Assembly (NCBI RefSeq): GCF_030936135.1
Contig: NC_082597.1
Coordinates: 44,337,095-44,401,094, forward strand
DNA from: Gavia stellata
Taxonomy: Eukaryota > Chordata > Aves > Gaviiformes > Gaviidae
Length of the DNA stretch: 64,000 bases
Direction: 5' to 3'
The position numbers and the translations under genes are program-made. Shown piece by piece: positions 38,001 through 50,600 of the stretch (its first letter is position 1; the number at the start of each line of letters is the position of its first letter). Under the pieces are notes generated by a model that had not been told where the DNA came from, ran no database searches, and worked only from the letters and a program-made list of their open reading frames with translations.

Positions 38001-40123
38001 GTATAATAGGATAGAATGTACCCATATTGTGAAAAAGCTCACCTGCAATCAACTTGGTTTGAGTGATAAAAAAGCCGAGCCATAGTAGGGGCTAATTTTT
38101 CTATAACCTCCTCTTTCTGTTTTTTATACAAATTACATAATATCAAGTCATGCTTATATTAAAAAGACCCATTCAAATAGTGGAATACATGATGACAAAA
38201 ATAAAGGTACAGCAAACTACACCCAGCTGAATAAATACTGTTCCTTCCATGTGGTTTATAATAGAACAGTCATCTTTTTAAAATAATATGTTTTGTAGAA
38301 CACATAGAAGTCACAAGTTAAATAATCTAGACATACTTAACTAACTAAAAATATCAGGGTACCCGTTAAGATTTCACGTTGCAAAACTACAAGATAAGGT
38401 CTGTGCAATTTAAATTATATTGATGTTTCCTCCTGTAATTTATGCACCAGAGAAGTCTTGTTTTGTGAAAAATGGATTAATTTAATAGAATGAGGAAATA
38501 AAAGTTCCAAGAAGAAGAGAGGGTCCATTTGTATTAGTATACATTTATTTCAAGAGCAGTGATGCAGTATGTAAACCCAGTTAAAATTTTGATAGATACA
38601 AGCAGAAATTTTTTTTTCATTGATTTGTATCTCTTTAAAGTGGAACATACTCCACATTTTGTGGCAGGAGAGTATAGGCTTCCAAAAGCACACAAATCAT
38701 TCACAATGGCGATGTCCTAACATATATTTCACTCTGGGTAAAGCAAGTGGGATGATTTTATTACAATGAGTCATACAATTAAAGTGCAAGAATCCTGTAA
38801 GGTTACTGAGGCATAACTGTGAAGAATTTTTTTCTCCGTTATGTAAATCCCAGCATTTTGGTTGTGAGTGGCTGATTTGCATAATCACAGTACAGTTATT
38901 TTTCCATAACGGCACTGTGTATAAAAGTCACTCTATCTTAACTGGTTCTTATACTTTCTATCCTAATTTATCTTTAATCTTCAGAATTTTTAAGCTGTTT
39001 ACCAGATGGAGAAAAAAGGCACTATCTCTGCCTTTACACTTTGCATTTTAAATGTAGTAATTCCAACACCTGAAAAGGGGGTAAAACAAAGCAGATGAAA
39101 TGGCATTTATGCTTCTGAAAACAAAATTGCATTAGAAGACTTTAGAAGATATATTGATTCTTTCCTTCCTCCCTCTCACTGCTCTTCCGTCTGGGCCTTC
39201 GTCTACAGGCTAGGAAAAGATCTGCCATACAAGTTCTAGCAAGAGTATGGGAATGCAAGACAACAACAGCTTTTGGGCGGAGGCTTTAAATGTCAAGATA
39301 CTGATACTAACCATAAAAAATAAAACTTAACATCAATCAGCATTAGTTTACTTAATAAGCATCTTTGTAAAAGCAAAGTGATCTTGATGTGTTTCCTAAG
39401 AACACATTCCTGTATGAACAGACCTCATTCTGCCAGTAAGGTAAATAAAACAGCAAAAATCCAATAAAACTCCAGCATACATCTGACTGAATAATGATAC
39501 TCTGTTAATGCTTCTCATATAATCTTGCATAGCTGTAATACTGAATGCATTGTATCCAGGATACTATCATTACCTCTTTAATAGGAAGTTATTGCATATT
39601 TCTAATGCTCTTTGCTGTCTTACATTGTAATTGGATAAAAAATTACATTTCCATACCGACCTTATTCTGAAATGTTTGGCTGGCTTGCAGCTCCATTTGG
39701 TCTCAGTAGCTAGTGCTCAAAACTGCTAAATTTGATTCATTGTGTACGACTGACTGATAATCCCCCAAACCAGGAGCTCAAAACTGTGTGATGATTCAGG
39801 CTAAAACCCGATGTTCTGTGCAGGCCTGTTTCACATTCTCTTTGCAGATATTCAGAGAAAGGTTTATTTACCTCTCCTTGGCTTAGTGAATAATTGTCAA
39901 AACAAAATGGGACTGGAGGCTATAGAGGAAACTGTAATAAAAAATGTAAAAATAACTGTGAGACTAAGGTCTGGGTTAATTCTAAATAATAGCTTAGTAA
40001 GCTGAAGTACAGACTTGAAGAAATATTTGGGTAAATTAGCAAATAAAATAAGTCTGGATTTATATGTTTAGCCATTTAAGTTGAAGTTTCAGCCTTCAGC
40101 AGTCATCCTAGACAGACCTTATC
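35082..40123. other. SYT1 first coding intron, part 1
   Basis: Intronic by position after the GTAAGT donor. No second coding exon, transmembrane-encoding sequence or other gene was found. There is a 32-base pure-purine run (36336-36367) and several short A or T runs. Otherwise nothing distinctive was seen. Confidence 0.75.
36336..36367 (+). repeat. 32-nt homopurine run
   Basis: Uninterrupted A/G sequence made of AAG, AAA and AGG words. It is a simple low-complexity tract. Confidence 0.85.
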
Positions 40124-40478
40124 ATTCAGGGGAGACCTTATTGCTCTCTACAACTACCTGAAAGGAGGTTGTAGAGAGGTGGATGCTGATCTCTTCTCTC
40201 AAGTGACAAGTGATAGGACAAGAGGAAATGGCCACAAGTTGCACCAGGGTCGGTTTAGACTGGCTACTAGGAAAAACTTCCTCACTGAAAGGGTTGTCAG
40301 ACACTGGAACAGGCTGCCCAGGGAGGTGGTTGAGTCACCATCCCTGGAGGTATTTAAAAGATGTGTGGATGAGGCGCTTAGGGACATGGTTTAGTGGTGG
40401 ACTTAGCAGGGTTAGGTTAACAGTTGGACTTGATCTTAAAGGTCTTTTCCAACCTAAATGATTCTATAATTCTATGAT
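40124..40478 (+). repeat. CR1 LINE 3' fragment with ORF2 C-terminus and octamer tail
   Basis: The frame at 40179-40394 encodes a CR1 ORF2 C-terminal stretch including [22 protein letters not shown] and [14 protein letters not shown] followed by SLEVFKR. It stops near the family's usual end. The 3' UTR follows (GACTTGATCTTAAAGGTC, TTCCAACCTAAATG) and then two octamers ATTCTATA and ATTCTATG at 40461-40476. The copy is about 355 bp and strongly 5'-truncated, lacking endonuclease and reverse transcriptase, so it cannot move by itself. The frame is fairly intact, so this is a moderately young copy in sense orientation to SYT1. Confidence 0.96.
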
Positions 40479-43400
40479 TTCTTTCTCCCTGCTGGTCTCT
40501 GCTTTTCTGTCCTTCTGTCTTTCTTGATTGACCAGCTGGGGTTATATTAAGAGTTCTTATTACCCTCTATATAGAGCAATAAAGTTTATTTCTGAATTTT
40601 TCATTCTTATTTGGCATCAAGATTAGCAAGGAGATATTACTGAATTTTGTCTATTATTAGAATATTGAGGATTTTGTGCATGGGGTCTTTCTGAAACTTA
40701 ATTTATATGGAGCTGCCAGCTTGATCATTTGCAGAAAATAAATTCAGGCTGTTCATTTCACTGCTTCTCCGAATGTTTCCTGGAGTATAAGTGTCACTGG
40801 CACAGGGAAGAAAGGGCACGTTCTTTTCTAAGTTCATAAAAAAGAAGCAAAATGCTGATAATAGAATGCTTTCAGATTTCAAAACTGGATTAATAGAGAG
40901 AGACAAATACCATAAAATTACAGTAAAGTTCTCAGCAATAGCTGTTCTTTATATTTCCATGGCACATACCAGTGTTTGTCATTGCCTAAGATCTTCTTAG
41001 GTTAGCCAGAAAAAAATTGAGTCTTTGTTTGAGAGGCCTTCCTGTCTAAATATAAGGCAAGGAATAGCTGCCTGCCTGCAGAAAATGAGGACTGTGTATA
41101 CATGTGTTCATATAGAGATGTATATAGATATGTACCCACATATATTTGTCAATACAATAAGCAGTGATCGCAGCTTAGGAGCAGTCTGACATTAGCAAAC
41201 TCTGTTTATGTATCCTGGCAAAGAGGACTGGTAAGGAGAGATTTAGAGGAGAATAAAGAAAGAAGTTTCTTGATATTTAGGAAAGTCTGAAGAACAGTGC
41301 TGGAGGAAGCGGGAGGGCATAAATTCAAGTCTTCTTGTTTCCCTTCCTATCATCAAATCATTGGCAGTTGCTCATGCCAAGCAAATACATGCAGCTTTAC
41401 ACTAGGAAAGAAACAGGGGAAATCAGAAATAAAGATTTATTTTGGAACACAGAACAAGTACAAGAAAGAGCTATTACAGTACAATAGTAGAGGGAAAAAA
41501 ATATTAATTCTAATATAGCAATTTAAATGCAAATCTCAGATTACTTTGTTTTCTCCCTGAACCCCCCAGTCCCAGAGTTCAGTGATTGCATGAAAACTTC
41601 AGAATTTTTTTTTTCATTAACTAAAAGTTTTCTAGATCACCTGCTGGTGGGGAAAAGCTTGAAAATACTGTCCACACACATCCCGAAGACACAAAATTCA
41701 TGAGACAAAGAGAAACAATTCAACTCCATTATTTTATAATCTCCTAATATGAAAATACCTTCATTATTTTTAGGAGACCAGCATATTTTGAATACTTGAA
41801 ATTAGGAGTCCTGAAAATACAGCTTTTAAATCCAAAGTATCTAAATAGATATTGAGGGGTGGAAGAATGGAAGTGAAAAACTCATGAAGCAGAACATGGA
41901 TGAAAATCCTTGTCTGGAAGATCACATGGTCTGAGATCCTGCCAAATTACACTCTTGATATCTTAATGATTGATTCTGGCATGAAGAAAATTTTTACAAT
42001 CCTTAAGTTATTTTCATATGCCTTCCTAGATGGGATCCTCTTAATACGTCCTGTACTTAAACTTTTGGATCCGTGACAGCTGCCAGTTTGATCCTCATAC
42101 AGGATGGAGCTAGGAACCTCAGGCTATTAGAGGCACAAGCTGCTCTAGCATGTCCCAAAAGTGCTGCTGCAGACCATAGCTTGATCCAGCACCAGCAAGC
42201 ACACATGCTCACCAGACAGTTACACGTGCCTTCCGATCCAAGCAAGCTCAGCCCACACATCTGACACACTTAGGTCTGAGAGAGGATCCTATTCCTACTG
42301 TGGCCATTATCTTGGCTCCTTGGACAAGCCAAGGAGGAAAGGAGAAATCGGAAGAGCAGAGTTCTACAACTTGAACCAGAGCACCAGCTCCAGCACCCTC
42401 CACCCCCAGCACAGGGGGAGCCTGTCGCTCGTTAAACCCATGTTTTCTTCTACGGCACCTTGAGAATGTGCTGCCCCGTGTGAAAGGAGATACTGTCTCT
42501 TAGCCAGAAGCACAGTGGGAGTGTAACCTCAGTGTCAAAGAGAATTATACACTATTGATTACATGTGTCTGAAACATTGTTTTCAGAAACAGTAGTTGGC
42601 TTTGAGTTGTATAATCTGGAAGAAAGGGAAGGAGAAGCGAAGTTCTGTAAAATACATGATGGTGAGACCATTTCATCAAAGTATAAGAAAACAAAAAACC
42701 CTATTCAGATTAACTTTTACAGCCATGGGGATGAAATTCATCTATAGCAGAAACAGGGGTGAGCACTTACCTTTGGTTTGGTGACAGGGTTTTAACAAGG
42801 GGTGCCAGAGTACCCCCAAGGGTCTCCTCTAGCACATAACTGCGATTATTATTTTATATGTTACAACGACCCTGGTAGGTATTTTATTGCACTATAGATA
42901 TGTCAAGTTGTGCCAGTGCCTTATAAATTGAGTAGCGAATTCAATTTACAAGCAGAAAACTGAACATGGTTGCTGACTTCCTTTCAGTACTGGGAATGTA
43001 TCTTAAAATTTCATTACTTTGTGTGAGGGAAAGTGCACAAAAATTATGTTTACATGCATAAAATAAACACTATCTTTGCTAGTCTTTTTCAAACTTTCCT
43101 GCAGATGAAGTGTCTACAGAAATTACCCATTATCTGTTATAATTCAGTTTGTAATCTTGCTCTGAAGATGCTCTATAAAGAGAGTTCATGGAACGATTGT
43201 TCTAAACTTAAGATTGAGAAAACATTTAAAGATTGATTCTCAGCAGTGTACTGAATAAAAGAAAAAAAGCACTTAGGACTATGGTTAATAGATTTGCTTC
43301 TAAAAAGTATGGTATAAATGGGCAATGAAAATATAGGAATTACTGTTAAGATTGATATTCCATCCTTACCTCAGCTACTTGTGCCTAGGCACTGTGGCAA

Positions 43401-46400
43401 GCTGGAATATATTCTCTTGCATTTTTGTAAGAACCACAAGTAGATAATGAAGCCTCTGTTATTCTGAGGCACTGTTGTAAGTTGGCACAGATGAAGAATA
43501 GAATGTCATTCTTTGTTGTTATTGTTAACCATTCTACTTAGAACTGGGTGAGTTTGCTGCTGAGAATTATCCAAACTAAAGTCTTCCCTGAGGGATTATA
43601 GATCCCCGTAGGTCCATAGCATCCTTTCTTGCATTCCTTTTATCTTTTTAGATTTGGCTTGTATTTCAAGCAAGATCTTGAACCGGTCTAGATCTGAAAA
43701 TCTCTACTTCTTCCAGAACAAGCAGCCAGTTTGCAAGAGCTGTGGAGGTGGCGTTGAATCTTCAGAAGGATCTTGGTATAGGTAGACTTTTCTCTGACTC
43801 CACAGAAGGAAGCTGTGCTGCTGAACTTGAATGACTGCCTCATGAAGGCTGTGTTCCAGCTGGCAGCTGAGCCAGCCATCTGCCTACTCCTGTGCAGGTT
43901 TCTGAATCTGAATCTAATCTTAATTATCAACTTCAGCAAGAGTTTCCTAATTTGCTCACAGCCCCTATATCATCTGGGGGCATGTTTCAGTACTGTAGCT
44001 GGCACTGTTTCCCTATTGCAGCAAGAGCTGCCAAAATGAAAGATGAGGTTTGTCCTTTCAGATGGGAAAGGCATTTCAACCCACACCTAAAAAGGACCTC
44101 CAGAAATGTTCAGGTTTTCTACACCTAGCTTTTAGGAACCAGGCTCTGGGAGTCAAAGTCACAAATCTAAGTTAAATGCCTTGCTTCTCTTCAGAATGAC
44201 ACAGGAGGCTCAGGTTTATCCAGAACGAAAAACTGGAGGGAGATGTGTCTGAAATGGTACTGATCTCACAGACTTTGATATCTAGGAAAAGCCCTAGGCT
44301 AGGCCCTTGTAACAGACAGATTCACAGCCTGAAAACACTTTCCCTGGACCTAGACACCTGATTTCTCTCACTTTGAGAGTGATGGGTTCACTCTCTTCAA
44401 TGTACAATCTGACGAAGAGCAAGGGAACTCACTGGACAAGAGACCTGGCTGAAGCACAGCATATGCATTTTGCTGTGAAATGCCACTGGACAAAATAAGC
44501 AAATAACACTGGGTATTTAGGGCTCCTTACTCTTAAACAAGTGTCATACACCAGGCTACAGAGTCTGACCCCATGAATCCTGCATTTGTTTCCTAGCTGT
44601 TTCTGAAGGAAAGGCAGATCCCAGTTAGTTTTCTGGCTTGAGCCCTTGATTTCCTTTAGTCTCAGGAAGACCAGGAACTCAGGTATTTTAGGCTGCAGCC
44701 TGAATGATATTCCTCAGCCTTTGCTGGCAGCTCCCGTGTTGTCAGTTCAAAGCAGCCATACAAACCATTCATTTGACACAGTGGAGTAGGGGTGGCAGTT
44801 CCTTGAAGAGGAAGGGAGGACTATCCTAAAGCTGGTGAGCTGCCAATAGGATTGAAAGTCATTTCGACATGAGAAGCTTTCTCCCCCTAGAGCTGTGTCA
44901 GGACTATCCCCCATAAGGATGTACTTCCAGGACTAGAACAGGCATCAGATTTTTTTTTACTGGAAACAATTTATAGAGAGGTAATATATTCTTCACGTAG
45001 TCAACAATGTTGATGCTAATTTTTATACCTTTCTTACATATATTTTATGGTTCTTCCTGACCACAGTTCATTTAATTTTCTATTTTCCTTCTGTGTTATT
45101 TCATTTATGTATTTATTAACACTTTTATCCTAGCCAGAGCTCACATGAAAAAATTGGCACAAGCAATATACTTGCTACCGCAACATTCAGACTTGTTTCT
45201 TCTTTAGGTTTCAAACCTCACTTCTCCTCCAAAGCCAGCTATTTTATCATGTTTTCTAAGTCCTCAGTAGTCAATTTTCAGCAAACACGTGCTCTAAGCT
45301 GGAATATAGCATTTCAGGTCTCAGCCCCAGAGTCAGTTATTTGTCATATGCCATGGGTGCAGATTTACTTGCAGCATGGGCAAGGGAAGGAGGACAGAAG
45401 AAGGAAGATAAGGCAAGCTTACTATTCATAAATTTCAGTCTAGTGTAGCATTTTAGATTACAACTCGGTGATGGTAATCACTTTATAGGAAACTGTTACA
45501 GAATACCCATTTCTAAGCTCTCTTCCCTCACGAAATATTTGTTGATGAGTTTTAAGTCCTAGGACAGCAACGTGGCTAAGACGACAGAAAATAGCATGGG
45601 GATGGAGAGGACCATTGGACAAACAAGAAAGCTTAATATTACCTGAACTCAGGGCATAACATTAATGATGAAAAATAGCATGAAAAAATGTCAAAATTGA
45701 CCTGACTGTTCTGAAACAGCTATGCATCTATTTAACAGTGACCGTATGGTACAAAAATACTTATGCACACTTCTTTTCTTGGTATAAATATAGGTATGTA
45801 GGAAGAGACAAAATGGAAGAGGGAAACTATTTACAAAAATCTTTTTTCTATTCAGTTAATGTACTAATTGAAGTGTTTAAACTGTGCAACACCCTTGATT
45901 TGCAACAGCTCATTTTTGTTAGGAACCTACTGACAGCTGGGCTTTGATTCTGCAAAGTGTATGGATCTGCCCAACATCACTACTACTTCTCACTGCCACC
46001 TAGAATAAGAAAACTAGCTATATTTTTACAATGATCATGACAAGAAGCATTTTTCTTCTGTTGAACTGAATATTTATCCCAGTAATTCTGGTAGAAAAAG
46101 AACAGAAAATCTATCCTCTTCAAAATCAAACAACCAATCCTCTAAATTGTGTCCACATCGGTTAAAATTATTTGTGATACCAAATCCCTGATGACATAGC
46201 AATGCTAGCTGAACCCTGCAGTGCAGGATGAGTGCAAACTGGTGAACAATTTTTTTCTTGTTTTCAAGTCTTTTTCTTGACTGACCTACACCACTCCTCT
46301 AAATAACATGAAAGGCAACGAAGTACATTCTTACTTGATATAGCCATGCAGGTATAACCTGGGTGTGCAGGCTGAGTTCAGGTACTGAAATGATACACAG

Positions 46401-47029
46401 CAGATTTTAAAATTTCAGAAGGTACTAACCTTTAAGCTCCTGAATAGTCCATCAAATTAAATTTGTTACACGCAAGTGGTTTGGAGGATCAAGACTGTAA
46501 ACATTTCCATTTCTAATACATGCTGCAATTTACCTGATGAGCTGCTACATTAATTCATATTTTAACATAAATTAATTTTACTTTAGTTATGGTTATTTTA
46601 AAAGTTTGTAACTCTACAAATAATGTAATTTTAGAGACATGTACCACACACACGTATAATGGTAGTAGCAAATTTCTTTTCAGACTTTCATAAATACAGT
46701 GTAATTTTTTTACCTTCCATTTCATTTTAGTAGGCTGCTTGCTGAGAGTTGTACCCTCTTTTGTCACATGGCTTATTATCATAACACACATTTTCATGAT
46801 TGTTGTCAAAAAAAGACGGCATTTAGGGCAGTTGTTTAGTTTAAATGATCAGTAGAGTGCTACTTTGAGATCATTTGGGACGGTGGGGAATGAAATTTTC
46901 CAATGGAAGCTGTTGGAAGAATGTAATTACCTCACTTGGGATTTGGGCCAACCCTGCAAACATCCAATTTCCACAGAAGTGATTGAGGTTCTTTCCATTT
47001 AGTTTAATGAGAGTTGGATGGGGCTGTAA

Positions 47030-47190
47030 GGCATTACAATCCTTTTGGGAAAATCCCTGGGGATCTTTCATCACCACAAAAGCTAAGGACATTGGTTTTA
47101 TGCCTCCTCCAAAGTACAGCAGCCCTTGTATCAGCATGTCTCCACTGCTGTTCCTCAGCATTACCGGCTCAGGGGGAAGCAGGCCACTGC
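47030..47190 (+). repeat. Ancient vertebrate interspersed repeat relic
   Basis: Words in order are GGGGATCTTTCATCACCAC, AAGGACATTGGTTTTATGCC, TCCTCCAAAGTACAGCAGC and CTCAGCATTACCGGCTCAGG. They match the order of a widely dispersed vertebrate repeat ('gggatctttaatgaccac..aggacctcggttttacgtctcatccgaaagac..agcactgcactgggg'). I cannot give its family name with certainty. The copy is old and has no coding content. Confidence 0.55.
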
Positions 47191-50100
47191 GGTGCTGCTT
47201 TCTATGCCTGAGAGGGATCCAGGATACTGGCAGATGATGTTGTTTAGATTTCTTCTGGGTTTAGGTCATCCATGAGCTTTAGTGAGTTGTTCAGCTCTTT
47301 GGTGAGTGTACTGGATTGCTGTAGCAATGAGCAGGGAGTGAATATGATGCCTCACTAATTCCTCCCTCCCTTCAGCTTTGGCACTGAGAAGCATCTGAAA
47401 GTCAGCATCAGACTATCACAGGGTTCAAGATTTTTTCAGTGGCTGGACCCCAGCAGTACTTTAATCCTTGCAGACAAAATTATAGGATTGCCTCCAATGC
47501 TACAGATAGGTCTCTGTTTGGGCAGTCTTCTTTAATCTTTCCCCTGGTATCAGGAGGAATTATAAAGTGCTAGGAGCATACATCATATCAGTCATGTATG
47601 CTAAGATGGATCACTTTTGATAGATTAGCAAATGCTATAATGCCTCTCTGTTTCAAAGTTGATTTTGCTTTGGTAAAGGTAAAGACGAGCTATAATACAC
47701 TTACATCAACATGGGACTAAAATACTTTATGTCCATGCTTATGGTTGTTGGGGAGTGTACTTACCATCCAGTTCCCAAACTTAATGAGACTATACCCAAA
47801 TTGTGAGGGTGTTGAATTACAGCAGTTTGTTACTCATTCGGCATTGTCAGAATGAGGGTTGGGAGCCATTAGGAAACTGAAGTGTCAGTGAAGATTCTTG
47901 ATGTAGCAAAGCAACGCTGATATTCCCTGCTTTCCCACAATATTTTATGGGGCAAGGAAAATGAAGGGGTTTTGCATCAGTATTGTGTTTATACTGACAT
48001 TTGTGGAGTGGAGAATTGAGAGCTGTAAAATATCAATGTTCCTGTCCTGATGCTAGGTGAACTTAAAATTGCCTTTTCTAATGTAAAAAAATAAAAATAT
48101 CAGTGATTCTTTCTTCAAGAAGGTGCAACATTTGCTTCCACCAGACAGGTGACCATTAATGACAGTATATGTCTTCACAATCTCCATGTCAATAGGTCTG
48201 ATGTTATGAGAATTACTATTACAGAGCATGTTGACGAGATGAATGGCTTGTAAGCATTAGAGGTCACATCTGTGATCTGAAAGTAAACGATAACCAATTT
48301 GTGACTTACAACTCCAGTTCTTCTCACCGTCTTTCATCTATTGCCTCTTTTCCTTACTTTTTCCTGGTTCCCTTATCACACAGCACCTTCTCCTCTCATT
48401 TACACTTTGTGCCTCTCCAGAAAAAAAAACAGTTTTGCCATGCTAAGACTTTCATGGAGAATACAGTTACAGGAGGAAAGAGAAAAGTTAAAGCCTCTGA
48501 AATTTTTTTGACATATGGCTGAGAGAGGCATAAGGCTCCCTGCCAGTGCTAGTCTCTGCTCCGTTCACCAGGCTGTCTGCCATAGGATACTTCTGATGAA
48601 AAAGAATAAATATAAAACAATATTCCTCAATTTTTCCCTTTACTTCAGACAAAGCTTGCTAAGAAGGAGTGAAAAGCATTCAGCTAACATTTTAGCAAAA
48701 CAGACTGAATAGTGATGTTTATGTTTTAGTAACTTCAAGGCTAATGTACTGTAAAATGTACAATTTTTTCTTGTCACAGTGGCAAAAGTCATGAGGATAG
48801 GACTAGCTGGCTTTTTGCTCAAGACTAACAGGGCTCCTGTCAGTGGTTTTTCTTTACCCCACGAATATGTTGCGTTCCTGCACCGAACCATGAACTGGAA
48901 ACCTGATATCCCTGCTCAAGTGTTTTCTAACTGCTACTAACAATGCTACTAGTTGGACAAGAAACATTTTTGGAAGGAGAGTCAGAAGAGAAAAGCATGT
49001 TGCATATGACCCAGTGAGATCAACGGCAGTCAGCAAAATTGTGTGTGACCTCAGATAAGGATCAACAATTGAGACAAGCCAGGATAAATCACAGTATTGC
49101 CAAGTTTAGAGAGAAGCCAAAGGAAAATTGGTTACAGTGCTGCCTTCCAGAAGGTTGTTTCCTGGCACAAGCTGGCTCAACTTAAGGCATGTGAGGCTGA
49201 TTAAATAAGTACTAGCCACTGGCAAGGGGTATGCCTGTCAGAAACAGCTTTCATAAAGGGATAAAAGGGCTGTCAATCAACATATAGTCTATAGGTTGGC
49301 CATAATTAAAATACTTTTACTAGAGAGCTGTTTAATAGGGTTTATTTTGGGGGTGGTATTTTTAACTCTTCAGTGGTTGAATCTGTGGAAGCCACTGCGG
49401 AGACACTGGATCTCTAAGCCATCAGCAGTGAGGTAAACGGCAGTTAGCTTTGCTCCAGGGAAGGATTTCTTCTTTCATCAAGTGTCACTTCTACCATGAT
49501 GTGCCCGAATAAATATAACTAGCTTCACTTACTTTAGTGGAGTCTCCTGGGACAACACCACTAACATGTTATTTATTATTTGGGATGGGTTGAATACTAG
49601 TCACAGCATAAAAATATTACCTTCCAAGCTTACTGCATATTGCAGGTGATGGAGACAAAAACTTTATGCTTATTAAAGAACTATTTCACCATAACAATAA
49701 AATTTATTGGCCCATTTTTACCTCTACCAACTGCATTTCTCATATACTGTAGTGTTCCTGTATGTAGCCGTAACTTTGGCTCTGAAGCTCCATTGAAAAG
49801 GAGTATTGATGAGGTTTTCCTTTTCCTCAGCTCAAGGACAGGCTCCTCACCACCTAGCAGATCCAGGAGTTTGTGACAAGTCTGATAAGAAACACTCAAA
49901 CTGTCATCTCAAAATAAGAAGTTATCTACTAGTTTCTGGAAACCCTTTTTGAGATTTCACCAAATACGTCCTAATTTTGCTGTACTGCAGAGTAATATGC
50001 TAGTATCAGCAATCAGAAAATGAGGTAAATATTCACAGATTTGTTTCTGAGAAAATTTAAGCAAATCAGTATTATTTTGCTGCATTCCTTGGTTATTGAA

Positions 50101-50363
50101 AATATAGCAAAGGCAGCACAGGGTTGAGATTCACATTCTATTAAGTGTTTGCTCACCAATATAGTTGACTTTTAAGTCTAGAAGAACTTTGTATCAGATG
50201 TCCTATGTTGTTTTTAAAAAGCATTTCTATCTTACTGTATCTTGTATCTTATCTGTTTTTTACCATATATAAATTACCATTCTATATTTATAGTGGCTTA
50301 AAACTCTACGCTGATTTAAAGACAATTCACAGGTGGCTGAGCCATAATAAGGCCTTCATACAT

Positions 50364-50417
50364 TATAAAAGCAGTTTGTCTTATGAGTACTATAAAAGCA
50401 GTTTGTCTTATGAGTAC
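50364..50417 (+). repeat. 27-bp perfect tandem duplication
   Basis: The unit beginning TATAAAAGCAGTTTGTCTTA and ending TGAGTAC occurs twice without mismatch (50364-50390 and 50391-50417). The identity suggests a recent duplication. Each unit carries a TATAAAA word, but no promoter context was seen. Confidence 0.95.
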
Positions 50418-50454
50418 TATATATCGAGTGAACGTAGGAGAAAAATCTGATCAA

Positions 50455-50600
50455 AGTCATACAAGAGTAATAGTAAAGATAATAAATAAAAATACACAGA
50501 GAATAAATAAATAATGACTAATTAGTAAATTAAATAATACATAATAAAGAATAAAACAAGTAAAGGCAATGTCATTAATGCAATGTATGTACAGCCACAT
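50455..50600. repeat. AT-rich low-complexity stretch
   Basis: Dominated by AATAAAT, TAATAAAG and similar words with few C bases. It resembles matrix-attachment-type AT-rich DNA, but that is not diagnostic. Confidence 0.6.

Noticed and set aside
40179..40461. Plus-strand frames that look like a real protein ([14 protein letters not shown])
   Set aside because: This is the C-terminus of CR1 ORF2 in a truncated retrotransposon, not a host gene.
50364..50417. Repeated TATAAAA words as a promoter
   Set aside because: They are copies created by a tandem duplication in AT-rich intron, with no downstream start signal.
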